Source: an uncultured Subdoligranulum sp.
GTDB lineage: Bacteria; Bacillota; Clostridia; Oscillospirales; Ruminococcaceae
Direction of reading: 5' to 3'
NCBI GenBank assembly: GCA_904374465.1
Contig: CAJFFY010000002.1
Location: 1 to 64,000, forward strand
DNA: 64,000 nucleotides
Part shown: positions 16,373-27,200 of the stretch, one piece after another
How the letters are laid out: the number at the start of each line of letters is the position of its first letter
Numbering within the stretch: position 1 is the first letter of the stretch
The notes under the pieces: generated by a model
Seen by the model: the letters and a program-made list of their open reading frames with translations, nothing else
What the model was told of the DNA's origin: nothing
Database searches by the model: none
Position numbers and translations under genes: made by a program

Positions 16373-17665
16373 TCAGTGGCAGGGCGTCTGCAGCATCGAG
16401 GCAGCACCGCCCCGGACCTGTCCGTTGCCGTGAATGATGTATTTGTAGGTGCAAAGCTCGGCCAATCCCATGGGGCCGCGGGCATGCAGCTTCTGGGTGC
16501 TGATGCCCATTTCGCAGCCCAGACCGAACTCCCCGCCGTCGGTGAAGCGGGTGCTGGCGTTGATATAAACGGCAGCGCTGTCCACACAGGCGGCAAAACG
16601 GTGCGCGGCCACCTTGTCGGTGGTGACGATGGCCTCGCTGTGATGGGTGGAGTGGCGGGCGATATGGTCCAGCGCATCCTCCAGGGAGGAAACCACCGCC
16701 ACACTGAGTTTGTAGTCCAGATATTCGGTGTCAAAATCTTCGGGGGCGGCCGGTACGCCGTCAATGATGGCTGCCGCCGCCGGATCCAGATGCAATTCCA
16801 CCGGGGTCAACCCGGCGGCGGCACGGTCCTCCACCAGGCACTTTTTCAGCATGGGCAGGAACCGGGCGGCTACATCCCGGTGGACCAGCAGGGTCTCCTC
16901 GGCGTTGCACACGCTGGGACGGCTGGTTTTGGCGTTCTCCACAATGCGGAGCGCCATGTCCAGGTCGGCTGCCGCATCCACATAGACGTGGCAGATGCCG
17001 GTGCCGGTCTGGATGCAGGGAACGGTGGCATTCTCCACACAGGCGCGGATCAGACCGGCACCGCCCCGGGGGATCAGCAGATCCACCAAGCCGTCCGCCG
17101 TCATCAGTTCGTTGGCGCTGGCGTGGCTGGTATCCTCAATTAAACTGATGGCACATTCGGGCAGGTGCACTTTGCGCAGTCCGGCCCGCAGAGCCTCCAC
17201 AATGGCGTGGCAACTGGCCCAGGCATCCCGGCCGCAGCGCAGCACACAGGCGCTGCCCGCCTTGAGGGCCAGGGCGGCTGCGTCGCTGGTGACATTGGGG
17301 CGGCTCTCATAGATGATGGCAATGACGCCCATGGGCACGGCGGTCTTTTCAATGACCAGCCCGTTGGGGCGCACAATCTTGCGCAGTACGGCACCCACCG
17401 GGTCCGGCAGGGCAGCCACTTCCCGCATGCCTTTGGCCATATCGGTCAAACGGCTGGGGGTCAGGGCCAGGCGGTCCAGCATGACGTCACTCACGCGGCC
17501 CCGTGCGGCTTCCACATCCTGTCGGTTGGCGGCCAGGATCTCCTCCTGGGCGGCGATCAGGGCGACGGCCATGGCTTCCAGGGCCTCGTTTTTGGCGTGG
17601 GTGTCGGCCAGCGCCACCGATGTGCGGGCTCCCTGTGCCAGCTCCAGAATCTCACGGGTGGTCAT
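16373..17665 (-). CDS. proA: Glutamate-5-semialdehyde dehydrogenase (gamma-glutamyl phosphate reductase)
   Basis: Reduces gamma-glutamyl phosphate to glutamate semialdehyde with NADPH, the second step of proline synthesis. The 430-residue product has the aldehyde-dehydrogenase fold with the catalytic cysteine in TSRPSVCNAEETLLVH (about residue 255) and the family's FTDGGEFGLGCEMGISTQKL near the C-terminus. Start at 17665; the ATG overlaps the proB stop (ATGA). Last gene of the proC-proB-proA operon. Confidence 0.96.
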   Translation of the reverse strand: MTTREILELAQGARTSVALADTHAKNEALEAMAVALIAAQEEILAANRQDVEAARGRVSDVMLDRLALTPSRLTDMAKGMREVAALPDPVGAVLRKIVRPNGLVIEKTAVPMGVIAIIYESRPNVTSDAAALALKAGSACVLRCGRDAWASCHAIVEALRAGLRKVHLPECAISLIEDTSHASANELMTADGLVDLLIPRGGAGLIRACVENATVPCIQTGTGICHVYVDAAADLDMALRIVENAKTSRPSVCNAEETLLVHRDVAARFLPMLKKCLVEDRAAAGLTPVELHLDPAAAAIIDGVPAAPEDFDTEYLDYKLSVAVVSSLEDALDHIARHSTHHSEAIVTTDKVAAHRFAACVDSAAVYINASTRFTDGGEFGLGCEMGISTQKLHARGPMGLAELCTYKYIIHGNGQVRGGAASMLQTPCH

Positions 17666-18438
17666 GACAGAACCTCCTTCTTGCCGATGAACTTGGTGCC
17701 GACGGGCTTGCCCTCCAGAATATCGTACAGAATATCCGCGTGGGCTCCGTTGGCGATGATCATATCCACCCCGGCGGCGGTGGCACGCTTGGCAGCCACC
17801 ACTTTGGTCAGCATGCCGCCGGTGCCCAGCGCCGAACCGGCACCGCCGGCCAGCCGCTCGATTTCCGGGGTGATCTGTTCCACCACAGGAATGAGCCGGG
17901 CGTTGGGATCGCTGTGGGGATCGGCGGTGTACAGCCCGTCGATGTCGGACAGCAGAATGACCAGGTCGGCGTGGATGCACTGGGCAACCAGGGCGGCCAG
18001 GGTATCGTTGTCGCCCAGGGAGTATTCCTCGATGGCGACGGGATCGTTTTCGTTGATAATGGGAATGGCGCCCAACTGCAGCAGCCGTTCCAGCGTGCTG
18101 CACAGGTTGCGCAGCCGGTTTTCGTGGTCAAAGTCCTCCCAGGTCAGCAGCATCTGGGCGACGGTATGGTTGTACTGACTGAACAGCCGGTCGTAGGTGT
18201 ACATCAGCTCACACTGGCCCACTGCGGCGGCGGCCTGTTTGGTGGTGATGTCCTGGGGACGCTGGATCTGCAGCTTGCCCACACCCAGGCCGGTGGCCGC
18301 CGAGGATACCACGATCAGTTCATGGCCGGCGTTTTTGATGTCGCTCCACACCTTGACCAGGTCCTCGGTGTGACGGATGTTCAACCGTCCGCCCGGGTGG
18401 GCGATGGTGCTGGTGCCCACCTTTACAACGATCCGCAT
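17662..18438 (-). CDS. proB: Glutamate 5-kinase
   Basis: Phosphorylates glutamate at the gamma carboxyl group, the first step of proline synthesis. The 258-residue product is a single amino-acid-kinase domain (KVGTSTIAHPGGRLN, then ENDPVAIEEYSLGDNDTLAA, then GTGGMLTKVVAAKRA). It lacks the C-terminal PUA domain of the 367-residue E. coli protein, a short form found in some Firmicutes. Only 3 nt separate it from proC. Confidence 0.95.
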   Translation of the reverse strand: MRIVVKVGTSTIAHPGGRLNIRHTEDLVKVWSDIKNAGHELIVVSSAATGLGVGKLQIQRPQDITTKQAAAAVGQCELMYTYDRLFSQYNHTVAQMLLTWEDFDHENRLRNLCSTLERLLQLGAIPIINENDPVAIEEYSLGDNDTLAALVAQCIHADLVILLSDIDGLYTADPHSDPNARLIPVVEQITPEIERLAGGAGSALGTGGMLTKVVAAKRATAAGVDMIIANGAHADILYDILEGKPVGTKFIGKKEVLS

Positions 18439-18441
18439 AGT

Positions 18442-19245
18442 TTACTTCCCCAATTCCTTTGTTTTTTCGTAGGCGGCCAGCACAGCGTCGGTGACGGCAC
18501 CGCGGAAAGCCCGCTGCTCCAGCAGCCGGACCCCCTGGATGGTAGAGCCACCGGGGCTGCACACGGCATCTTTCAGGGCGCCGGGATGCTGCCCGCTTTC
18601 CAGTACCATGCGGGCACTGCCCAGCACCGTCTGGGCGGCGTATTCCTGGGCCTTGGTGCGGGGCAGCCCGGCGGCCACACCGCCGTCGGCCAGCGCTTCA
18701 ATGAACTGATAGACCCAGGCGGGGCCGCAGCCGGACACGGCGCTGGCAGCATCGATGAGGTTTTCAGGCACCTCGTCCAGACACCCGGCGGGGGCCATGG
18801 CGCTCAGCCACTCTTGCAGTTGCTCAGGCTCCACGTCGTCGTAGCAGTATTGGATCATGCCGTCCCCAAGGGCCACCGGGGTGTTGGGCATCATCCGGAT
18901 GATGGGGTAACCGCTGCCCGCCATCTGGCGGATCTGGTGCATGGAAAGGCCTGCCGCCATGCTCACCAGCACAAAGGGCCGGCTCTCGGAACGGCCTTCC
19001 AGCACAGGGGCCAGTTCATCCAGCATGTCTTCCATCATCTGGGGCTTTACGCCCAGGAAGATGAAATCGCAGATGCTGGCCACCTGTTCATTGGTGCCGC
19101 AGGCGCAGCCCAGTTCGTCGGCCAGTGCCTGGGCTTTGGCGGGTGTGCGGTTGGCCAGCAGCACATCCCCGGCACCGGCACCCTTGCAGACGGCGCGTGC
19201 CACGGCGCCACCCATGTTGCCGCAACCGATAAACCCATATTTCAT
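18442..19245 (-). CDS. proC: Pyrroline-5-carboxylate reductase
   Basis: Catalyses the last step of proline synthesis. The 267-residue product begins MKYGFIGCGNMGGAV, the NAD(P)-binding Rossmann motif, and contains SAVSGCGPAWVYQFIEALAD and SPGGSTIQGVRLLE. I chose this ATG, 26 codons inside a longer open frame, because it starts the Rossmann fold and follows GAGGGGGAAAAC. It is first in the operon, giving the order proC-proB-proA. Confidence 0.95.
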   Translation of the reverse strand: MKYGFIGCGNMGGAVARAVCKGAGAGDVLLANRTPAKAQALADELGCACGTNEQVASICDFIFLGVKPQMMEDMLDELAPVLEGRSESRPFVLVSMAAGLSMHQIRQMAGSGYPIIRMMPNTPVALGDGMIQYCYDDVEPEQLQEWLSAMAPAGCLDEVPENLIDAASAVSGCGPAWVYQFIEALADGGVAAGLPRTKAQEYAAQTVLGSARMVLESGQHPGALKDAVCSPGGSTIQGVRLLEQRAFRGAVTDAVLAAYEKTKELGK

Positions 19246-19290
19246 GGTAGTTTTCCCCCTCTGTGAGTCAGCCTGAAAAGTATTAATGTA

Positions 19291-19319
19291 ATGGTAGCGC
19301 ACCGGGTGCGTTTTGTCAA
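19291..19319 (-). promoter_or_regulatory. Promoter of the proCBA operon
   Basis: Minus-strand consensus TTGACA (19314-19319), a 17-nt spacer and TACCAT (19291-19296), ending 45 nt before proC. Confidence 0.6.
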
Positions 19320-19410
19320 TCAAAAGGTAGGGCAGGGGGCTGGAAATCCCTGCAGGATTTGCTATAATACAAAGGGAAAGTCAAAAAATTGCAAAGCGAG
19401 GCGAAGCGGT

Positions 19411-20424
19411 ATGCAATATGTACAATTGGGTCAGACCGGCCTGCGGATTTCCCGCCTGGGGTTCGGCGGTATTCCCATCCAGCGCATCGACCAGCCCGGC
19501 ACTCGGGAACTGCTCAAGGCCGCCCACGAGGCGGGCATCAACTACATTGACACGGCCCGTGCCTACACGGTCAGCGAGGCATGGATCGGGCAGTCGCTGG
19601 AGGAGCTGGGGCTGCGGGATGCCTTTGTTCTGGCCACCAAGTGCCGGGCGCTGACCCGGGAGGAGATGGAATCCGAGCTGGCGAGGAGCCTGGAAAACCT
19701 GCGTACCGACCATATCGAGCTGTACCAGTTCCACAACCCCAGCCTGGAAGACCTGAAAAAGATCCTGGCACCCGGCGGTTCCCTGGAGGCCTTGCGGGAA
19801 GCCAAGGCCAAAGGCGTGGTGGGGCACATCGGCCTGACCGCGCATCTGGCCGCCGTGTTTGAGGCGGCGCTGGAAATCCCCGAGATTGAGACCATCATGT
19901 TCCCCTATAACATTGTGGAACAACAGGGAGCGGAACTCATCCGTCGGTGTGCCGAGGCCGGCAAGGGATTCATCGACATGAAACCCCTGGCGGGCGGCGC
20001 CATTGAGGATGGCCGGCTGGCCCTCCGATATGTGCTGTCCAATCCCGACGTGACGGTGGCCATCCCGGGCATGGCAGCCCCGGAGGAACTGGAAGGCAAC
20101 GTCAAAGGTGCGGAGAATATCGCCCCTCTGACGGCAGAGGAGGAAGCTGCCTGCCAGAAGGTGCGGGACGAGTTGGGCACCCAGTTCTGCCGCCGTTGCA
20201 ATTACTGTGCACCCTGCACGGTGGGCATCCAGATTCCCAGCGTCTTCCTGTTTCAGGGGTACCTGAACCGCTACGGCCTGCAGGGATGGGGCCGGGAACG
20301 GTATGCCACGCTGCCGGTTAAGGCGGGGGCCTGTGTACAGTGCGGCGTCTGCGAGACCCGTTGCCCCTACAACCTGCCCATCCGGGCCATGATGAAAAAA
20401 GCCGCCGAGGATTTCGGCGAATAA
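19411..20424 (+). CDS. Aldo/keto reductase with C-terminal 4Fe-4S domain
   Basis: Oxidoreductase with an aldo/keto reductase TIM barrel (LGFGGIPIQRI; the catalytic Asp/Tyr in DTARAYTVSE; Lys in LATKCRA; His in YQFHNP). The cysteine-rich tail has CRRCNYCAPC and CVQCGVCETRCP, the pattern of ferredoxin-like clusters. The product is 337 residues, typical for this anaerobe family. Natural substrate unknown. A consensus TATAAT (19363-19368) lies 43 nt upstream; the ribosome-binding site is weak (GAGGCGAAG). Confidence 0.9.
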   Translation: MQYVQLGQTGLRISRLGFGGIPIQRIDQPGTRELLKAAHEAGINYIDTARAYTVSEAWIGQSLEELGLRDAFVLATKCRALTREEMESELARSLENLRTDHIELYQFHNPSLEDLKKILAPGGSLEALREAKAKGVVGHIGLTAHLAAVFEAALEIPEIETIMFPYNIVEQQGAELIRRCAEAGKGFIDMKPLAGGAIEDGRLALRYVLSNPDVTVAIPGMAAPEELEGNVKGAENIAPLTAEEEAACQKVRDELGTQFCRRCNYCAPCTVGIQIPSVFLFQGYLNRYGLQGWGRERYATLPVKAGACVQCGVCETRCPYNLPIRAMMKKAAEDFGE

Positions 20425-20438
20425 ACAAGCTCGCCTTT

Positions 20439-20469
20439 GCGGGACAGTTTGGGCTGCCCCGCATTTTTT
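20439..20469 (+). terminator. Terminator after the aldo/keto reductase gene
   Basis: GCGGGACAG/CTGCCCCGC stem with one A-C mismatch followed by ATTTTTT. Confidence 0.75.
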
Positions 20470-20503
20470 GTGCCAAAATGCGGAAAAAAATTTGTGGGGG
20501 CTG

Positions 20504-20532
20504 TTGTTTTTCCGGCTCCGGGCGTGTATAAT
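20504..20532 (+). promoter_or_regulatory. Promoter of the cysteine desulfurase-thiI-cinA operon
   Basis: TTGTTT (20504-20509), a 17-nt spacer and TATAAT (20527-20532). A second TATAAT lies at 20541-20546. The gene starts at 20573. Confidence 0.5.
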
Positions 20533-20572
20533 TTATCCTGTATAATTTTGTGCAAAAATGTGAGGAATCAGT

Positions 20573-21730
20573 ATGCTTTCCGATCCCCAACTTCATTATT
20601 TGGACAACGCCGCCACCACCCGCATCGACCCGGCCGTTACCGAGGTCATCCACGATGCCCTGGTGGAGCTGTGGGCCAATCCCAGCAGCCTGTATGACCC
20701 GGCGGTAGCCGCCCAGGACGGCATCGAAAATGCACGGGCCCGCATTGCCAAAACGTTGCACTGCCGCAGTGATGAGGTGTACTTCACCGCCTGCGGTACC
20801 GAGGGCAACAACATGGCGGTGTGGGGCGCCGCCATGCCCCGGCGGCATTGGGGCAACAAGGTGGTGGTCTCCGGCTTTGAGCATCCCAGTGTGCAGCTTG
20901 CGGCCCGCGCACTGGAAAACGAAGGCTTCACCGTGGTGGAAATTCTGCCCGAAGCGGACGGGCACCTCAGCGTGGAAAAGTTCCTGGCGGCGGTGGATAA
21001 AAACACCGTGCTGGCTTCCTGCATGGCGGTCAATAACGAAACCGGCGCCGTGCAGGACATTGCGGCGCTGGCGGCCGGCATCAAGGCGCGCAACAACCGC
21101 ACCCATTTCCATGTGGACGCGGTGCAGGCGTGGCTGCGCATTCCCATCGACCTGCAGAAGTGGGCCGGGGTGGATACGCTGGCCGTGTCGGGGCATAAGA
21201 TCCATGCCCCCAAGGGGATCGGCGCACTGTTTATCCGGGACAGCCAGCGGCAGACGCTTCGCCCGCCCTACCGTGGCGGTCACCAGGAGCGGGGCCTGCG
21301 TCCCGGCACCGAGAATACGCCCTACATTGTGGGGCTGGGCCTGGCGGCGGCCAAAGGATACCAGGGTATGCGCAGCCGGGAAACCCACATCGAGGAGCTC
21401 AACCGCCGTTTGCGGGCGGGACTGGCCAAGCTGCCCGGCATCACCATCAATTCGCCGGAGGACGCCGTGCCCGAAGTGGTGAATTTCTCCACCGGCTGCA
21501 TCAACAGCCAGACCTTCATCAACTATCTCAACACCCGCGGGGTGCTGGTGTCGGGCGGCAGCGCCTGTGACAAGGGCGAACCCAGCCATACGCTGGAGGC
21601 CATGGGCTGCGACGAGCGGACCATCCACACGGCGCTGCGGGTCAGCTTCTGCGCTGAAAACACCCCCGAGGACGTGGACGCCCTGTTGGACGGGCTGTAC
21701 AACGGCCTGCAGAGTCTGCAGCATATCTGA
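20573..21730 (+). CDS. Cysteine desulfurase (IscS/NifS class)
   Basis: PLP enzyme that moves sulfur from cysteine to an active-site persulfide. The 385-residue product shows LDNAATTRIDP, the Schiff-base lysine in SGHKIHAPKGIGALF (about residue 208) and the mobile catalytic cysteine in SGGSACDKGEPSHTL (about residue 329). It is followed after 17 nt by thiI, so the likely job is to hand sulfur to ThiI for 4-thiouridine in tRNA, as with Bacillus NifZ. Start ATG with TGAGGAATC upstream. Confidence 0.94.
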   Translation: MLSDPQLHYLDNAATTRIDPAVTEVIHDALVELWANPSSLYDPAVAAQDGIENARARIAKTLHCRSDEVYFTACGTEGNNMAVWGAAMPRRHWGNKVVVSGFEHPSVQLAARALENEGFTVVEILPEADGHLSVEKFLAAVDKNTVLASCMAVNNETGAVQDIAALAAGIKARNNRTHFHVDAVQAWLRIPIDLQKWAGVDTLAVSGHKIHAPKGIGALFIRDSQRQTLRPPYRGGHQERGLRPGTENTPYIVGLGLAAAKGYQGMRSRETHIEELNRRLRAGLAKLPGITINSPEDAVPEVVNFSTGCINSQTFINYLNTRGVLVSGGSACDKGEPSHTLEAMGCDERTIHTALRVSFCAENTPEDVDALLDGLYNGLQSLQHI

Positions 21731-21747
21731 AACGAAAGGCATATCCT

Positions 21748-22941
21748 ATGAAAGAAACCATCCTGGCCTACCAGGGCGAAATGACCCTGAAAGGCCTGAA
21801 CCGCGGCAAGTTCGAAGCCCGTCTTGCCAAGATCATCCGCTGGCGTCTGGAACCGCTGGGCAAGTTCAAAGTATATCAGGCCCAGAGCACGGTTTTTATC
21901 GAACCGATGGAAGACAATCTGGATATGGAGGAGGCCTTCCGCCGGATCTCCCGGGTGTTCGGCATCGTCAAGATGAGCCGCGCCGTGGAATGCGACAAGG
22001 ACTTCGCTGCCATCTGCGAAACCGCCGAGGCCTATCTGGGGCAGACCCTGCGGGGCCTGCGCACCTTCAAGGTGGAGGCCAAGCGCGCCGATAAATCCTA
22101 CCCCATGAAGAGCCCGGAAATCTGCCGGGAGCTGGGGGCCTACCTGCTGGACAAGCACCACCACCTGCGGGTGGACGTACACCATCCCCAGCTGGAAATC
22201 ATGGTGGAAATCCGGGACCACGCGGCGTATGTCCACGGCCCCAAGGTGGATGCTGCCGGCGGCCTGCCGGTGGGCACCAGCGGCCGGGCACTGAACCTGT
22301 TGTCCGGCGGCATCGACAGCCCCGTGGCTGCCTGGTGTATGGCGCGCCGCGGTCTGGCGCTGCATCATATCCATTTCGCCAGCCCGCCCTACACCAGTTT
22401 GCGCGCCAAACTCAAGGTGCAGAAGCTGGCCAAGGAGCTGGTGGAATACACCGGAAACTGCACCCTGTTTGTGGTACCCTACACCAAGCCCCAGGAATAC
22501 ATCCGGGACCACGCGCCCGATGTATTGTTTACGGTGCTCATGCGGCGCAGCATGCTGCGCATTGCCAATCAGGTGGCCAAAAAGCTGGAACTGCAGGCTC
22601 TGATCACCGGCGAAAGCCTGGCCCAGGTGGCCAGCCAGACCATGGCGGCTCTGGTCTGTACAGACCAGGCCCAGGATCTGCCGGTGCTGCGCCCCTGCAT
22701 CGGCATGGACAAGACCGAGATCATCGGGCTGTCCCGCAAGATCGGCACCTTCGATACCTCCATCGAACCCTACGAGGATTGCTGCACCATCTTCACCCCG
22801 CCCCATCCCAAGACCAACCCCACGCTGGAAGAAATTCTGGCGGCGGAGGCCGCCATGCCGGACCTGGCCGCGTTGGAGACCGAAGCGGCGGACGGCGTGG
22901 AGAAGATTGCCATTCGGATGGGAGAGGACGATTTGCTGTGA
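21748..22941 (+). CDS. thiI: tRNA 4-thiouridine synthetase ThiI
   Basis: ATP-dependent sulfurtransferase that makes s4U8 in tRNA. The 397-residue product has an N-terminal ferredoxin-like/THUMP part (about residues 60-165) and a PP-loop AANH domain with LLSGGIDSPVAAWCMARRG (about 183-201). It lacks the C-terminal rhodanese domain of E. coli ThiI, as in other Firmicutes, where the partner cysteine desulfurase supplies sulfur directly. Its stop overlaps the cinA start (GTGA). Confidence 0.95.
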   Translation: MKETILAYQGEMTLKGLNRGKFEARLAKIIRWRLEPLGKFKVYQAQSTVFIEPMEDNLDMEEAFRRISRVFGIVKMSRAVECDKDFAAICETAEAYLGQTLRGLRTFKVEAKRADKSYPMKSPEICRELGAYLLDKHHHLRVDVHHPQLEIMVEIRDHAAYVHGPKVDAAGGLPVGTSGRALNLLSGGIDSPVAAWCMARRGLALHHIHFASPPYTSLRAKLKVQKLAKELVEYTGNCTLFVVPYTKPQEYIRDHAPDVLFTVLMRRSMLRIANQVAKKLELQALITGESLAQVASQTMAALVCTDQAQDLPVLRPCIGMDKTEIIGLSRKIGTFDTSIEPYEDCCTIFTPPHPKTNPTLEEILAAEAAMPDLAALETEAADGVEKIAIRMGEDDLL

Positions 22942-24239
22942 CCGCAGAAATTATTTGCGTGGGAACGGAACTGCTGCTGGGGGATATCCTCAACACCAAC
23001 GCCCAGTTTCTCAGCCGGGAACTGGCCGAGCTGGGCATCAGCGTACTGCATGAACATGTCATCGGGGACAACCCCCAGCGCCTGAAAGAACTGGTGCTGC
23101 AGGCCCGCAGCCGCAGCGACCTGCTGGTTTTTTCGGGCGGGCTGGGCCCCACCGAGGATGACCTTACCAAGGAAACGGTGGCCGCTGCTTTTGAGGATAC
23201 CCTGCAGTTTGACCAGGCGGAATGGGATAAGATCGTGGCATTTTTTGCCCGCACCCACCGCAACCCCACGCCCAACAACCGCAAACAGGCCATGGTACCT
23301 ACCCGTGGCCATAAGATTATCAACGATCACGGCACGGCCCCCGGCGCCTGGTTTGAGGACAGCCAGGGGCATTGTGCCGTACTGATGCCCGGTGTCCCCC
23401 GGGAAATGAAGGCCATGTGGACCGAGCAGGTCCGCCCGGCCCTGCAAAAACGCCAGAACTGCACCATCCATTCCCGTACCCTGCGGGTACTGGGGGGCGA
23501 GAGCAGCATTGCCAGCAAAGTGGCGCCGCTGTTTGAGAGCACCAATCCCACGGCAGCCATCTACTGCAAGACGGGGGAAAGCGAGATCCGGGTCACGGCC
23601 CGGGAAGCCACCCCCGAAGCCGCCGAAGCCGCCTGCAATGCCTACCTGGACAAGTTCCGTGCCATTCTGGGCGATGCCGCCTACGATGTGGACGTGCCCG
23701 CCCTGGAATACACGGTGGTACGGGTGTTGCAGGAAAAAGGCCTGCATGCCGCCACGGCGGAAAGCTGCACCGGCGGCATGATCGCCGAACGGATCACCAA
23801 CGTACCGGGGTCCAGCGCGGTGTTCGGCTACGGTTTTGTCACCTACGCCGAGGAAGCCAAGCAAAGACTGCTGGGGGTGGATGCCGCCCTCATCCAACGG
23901 TACAATGTGGTATCCGGTCCGGTGGCGGTGGCCATGGCCTTTGGAGCCGCCCGTGCTTCGGGGGCCGAGCTGGCTGTGGGTATTACCGGCATTGCCGGCC
24001 CCGGCGGCGCTTTGCCGGACAAGCCGGTGGGAACCGTCTACCTGGCCGGCGCCGACGCCCGGACCAACCGGGGGTGGCTGCTGCGGCTGACGCTGGGCGG
24101 TTACCATGACCGGGGGATCATCCGTACCCGGGCCACCTTGTATGCTCTGGATCTGCTGCGGCGGATGGCACTGGGGCTGCCGGTGCCGGACGGTATGGCA
24201 GTCACGCCGGACGACCCGGCCGATACACTGGCCATCTGA
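22938..24239 (+). CDS. cinA: CinA: ADP-ribose pyrophosphatase / nicotinamide-nucleotide amidohydrolase
   Basis: Bifunctional protein of pyridine-nucleotide salvage, historically called competence/damage-inducible protein. The 433-residue product has an N-terminal MoCF-like domain (TELLLGDILNTNAQFLSREL and SGGLGPTEDDLTKE). Its C-terminal PncC-type amidohydrolase domain carries the catalytic serine in TAESCTGGMIAERI. The start is GTG 22938, overlapping the thiI stop; there is no separate Shine-Dalgarno, consistent with coupling. The next gene carries a second, decayed PncC-like domain. Confidence 0.94.
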   Translation: MTAEIICVGTELLLGDILNTNAQFLSRELAELGISVLHEHVIGDNPQRLKELVLQARSRSDLLVFSGGLGPTEDDLTKETVAAAFEDTLQFDQAEWDKIVAFFARTHRNPTPNNRKQAMVPTRGHKIINDHGTAPGAWFEDSQGHCAVLMPGVPREMKAMWTEQVRPALQKRQNCTIHSRTLRVLGGESSIASKVAPLFESTNPTAAIYCKTGESEIRVTAREATPEAAEAACNAYLDKFRAILGDAAYDVDVPALEYTVVRVLQEKGLHAATAESCTGGMIAERITNVPGSSAVFGYGFVTYAEEAKQRLLGVDAALIQRYNVVSGPVAVAMAFGAARASGAELAVGITGIAGPGGALPDKPVGTVYLAGADARTNRGWLLRLTLGGYHDRGIIRTRATLYALDLLRRMALGLPVPDGMAVTPDDPADTLAI

Positions 24240-24273
24240 CAGACCCCCTTCCATTCCTATAGAAAGGCACACC

Positions 24274-27200
24274 ATGGTCAACACACAACTCAAAATTTTG
24301 CGGGTTTTCGGACCCACCGCGGCCGAAGTTTCGGCGGTGCTGCGGCAGGCCCGGGACGACGGCTGCCCCGGTTTACGCTTGTTGGAACGGGACGGCGAAT
24401 TTGCCGTCTGCGTGCAGGTCAGCGCGCCCAACCGTGCCATGGCCGAGCAGTATTGCGACAAGTGGGTACAAAAGCTGAATGCCAAATTCGGCGATGATGT
24501 TTTTGCCACCGGCGAAACCAGCCTGGCCCAGGCCACGCTGGACCTGTTGCTGCACAAGCGCAAACTGCTGGTGGCGGTGGACGAAACCACCGGCCGCCTG
24601 GTGGGCAACCTGCTGCAACCGCTGCCGCACAGCGAGGCGGTGTTTGACTTTGGCACCGAAAGCTACGCAGACCCCAAGCGGGAGCGGCAGATCAAGGTGC
24701 CGCCTCAGATCCTCAAAAAATTTCCCGGCGATGTGGTCCAGGCGGCCGCAGCCCGGGCTGTTTCGGCCATGCAGGTCACCGGTGCAGATTTCGCGGTGGC
24801 CTACATGCCGGCCACCGTGGGGCAATGTCCCTTTGTGCTGGTCTGCGACCGCCATGGAGCGGCGGCCTGTGCGCTGCCGCCCGAACTGAGCGATGCCGCC
24901 ATCGGCAACCAGATTCTGGACCTGCTGCGCCGGCGGCTGCAGGGGCTGCGCCTCACCGATTCCTGCATCACCTTCCGCCCCGGCAAGGAGCGTCCGCTGC
25001 TCCTGGTGTCGGAAGCCGGGCGGGAACGGGGCAACACGGTGCGGTTCTCGCTGCGGCGCCGTACCCCGGCCACCCAGGAGGCGGACCACACGGCGGATTT
25101 TGAGCCGATGATGGATTTCGATACCGCCGAACCGGAGATGCCCCCCGAACCGCAGCAACCCTCCCATACCCGCACACTGCACACCGGAGCGGTCCGGCAG
25201 GCGGCTGCGACCGGGACGGCTCCGGTGGGCACCATTCAGTTCGAAACTGATCTGGTACAGCAGCCGCAACCCAATACGGACCCCTTGAACATCGAAACAG
25301 CAGGCCCCCAGGCGGCCGGTGCCTCCCGTCGGCGCCGGTCTGCGGCCATGCCGTCCCAGCCGGAGACCGAGACCCCGGAGGATGCATACGACATTTCCCT
25401 CACCGGGCGCAAGGAACCGGCTCCCTCCATTCTGGACGAGGAAATTCCGGATTTCTCCGCCGAGATTGATCCCGAAGCGCTGGCGGCTGCCCAGGCAGCG
25501 GACGATGCCGACGCGGCGGCCGGGCGTACCACCACCGCCGAAGACTTTACCCGTGCGGCAACCCGGCTCTTCTCGGAGGAGGACGAGGCCGAGTTGGCGG
25601 CTGCCCAGGCCAAGGCCGAGCGCCGCCAGAGAAAACCGGCCGCCTCGGTCCCGCGGCGGGATCGCCCTGTTTCCGGCGAGGCAGCCAGCATCCGCAACCG
25701 CAGCCTGGCCATGATTGAACGCACCGAGCGCCGCCGCAGGCGCACCGTCACCATGGTGCTGGTGTTTGTGGTGCTGCTGGTGCTGGCCGGTCTGGTGGGC
25801 CTGTGGTGGTTCTTCCGCAACGATCTAGGCACCCGTCCGGCAGCCAAAAACTACGGTACCACCGCCTATGACGAGACAGCCCAGTCCTACCTGACCAACG
25901 CGCTGGAAAAGCGCCCCGGCGCTACCGGCTACCTGGGCTGGCCCGGTTTGGATGGTACGCTGGTGTATGCCGCGGGCACGGAACCCGATACCGCCAGCGA
26001 CGGAACCCAGAAGTCCATCGTCCGCTTTGCCACGGCCAGCGCCCTGGATCTGACCTCCCCGGGCAATACCGTGCTGGAATGCACGGGGAACACCTACGCT
26101 TCCCTGGCGCAGGAGGACGTCATCCGGGATAACAGCGGCTTTACCCTTTACCTGGCAAGCGGCACCTACCGCTTCAAGGTCCTGGCCGTGTATTATCTGG
26201 ACCCCGCCGAGGAAGGGGAGGGCGCCTTTGATCTGTACGGCAGCACCGATCTTTCCAACTATTACGATTATCTCTCCTTTGTGGCCGGCATCCAGGCCCG
26301 CAGCCTGTGGCAGACCGATGTGGAAGTGGGGGACCGTTCCCATTTCCTCACGGTGACCAGCCATTCCGATGAGGACGGCGTTCTGCTCTGCGTGACCGGC
26401 CGTCTGATTGAGGAGGAGGAAACCGCCGCGCTGGACGGCGCTTCCATCACGGCCACCGAGGAGCCGCTGCTGACGGCGCTGCAGTATCAGCGCAAGAATC
26501 AGCCCATGCCCACCATCAGCAGTCTGCTCAGCGCCAGTGTGGACCGTTATGCCCAGCAGAGTGCCGCCGCCAGCGCGGCCAAGCGCAACAACACCCAGGA
26601 AACCGAAGAGACCCAGGACTCCGCCGGAAACAGCGCCCAGATCGCCGATATGCAGGCCCAGACCGACGCCCTGATTGCAGGGGCGGACAAGCTGCTGGCC
26701 GGCCTGACCGATGTGGCGGGCTCCGGCAGTGAGACCGAGTCGGATCTGAACCAGGGCGCCGAGGGCTCCCTGCCCCAGCAGACCGTGACGGTGGAACAGG
26801 TGACGGCGACGCCGGCCCCCACGCCGGTACCCACCGAAACGCCGGCTCCCACCGACGCACCGGCCCAGACCGAGACCCCCGCCTCGGACAGCACCAGTGA
26901 GGCACCGTCCTCCGAATCCACCGACAGCGGTTCTTCCGGCGGGGAAAGTTCTTCGGGCGCCGAGACCATCAACGTTACGATGAACGGTACGGCCCAGACC
27001 ATGGATCTCGTCCAGTGTCTGGCTATGGTGGCCCAGAATGAGCTGGGCTCCAACGCCCCGGCGGAGGCATACAAGGCCCAGTGCGTGGCCACCCATTGCT
27101 GGATTCTCAGCCAGTCGGGGTATCCGGCGGTTTCCGGCACCACGCCGGGGGCTGCAGCCCTGGCGGCCGCCCAGGAAGTGGCCCGCGTGCTGGTTACCTA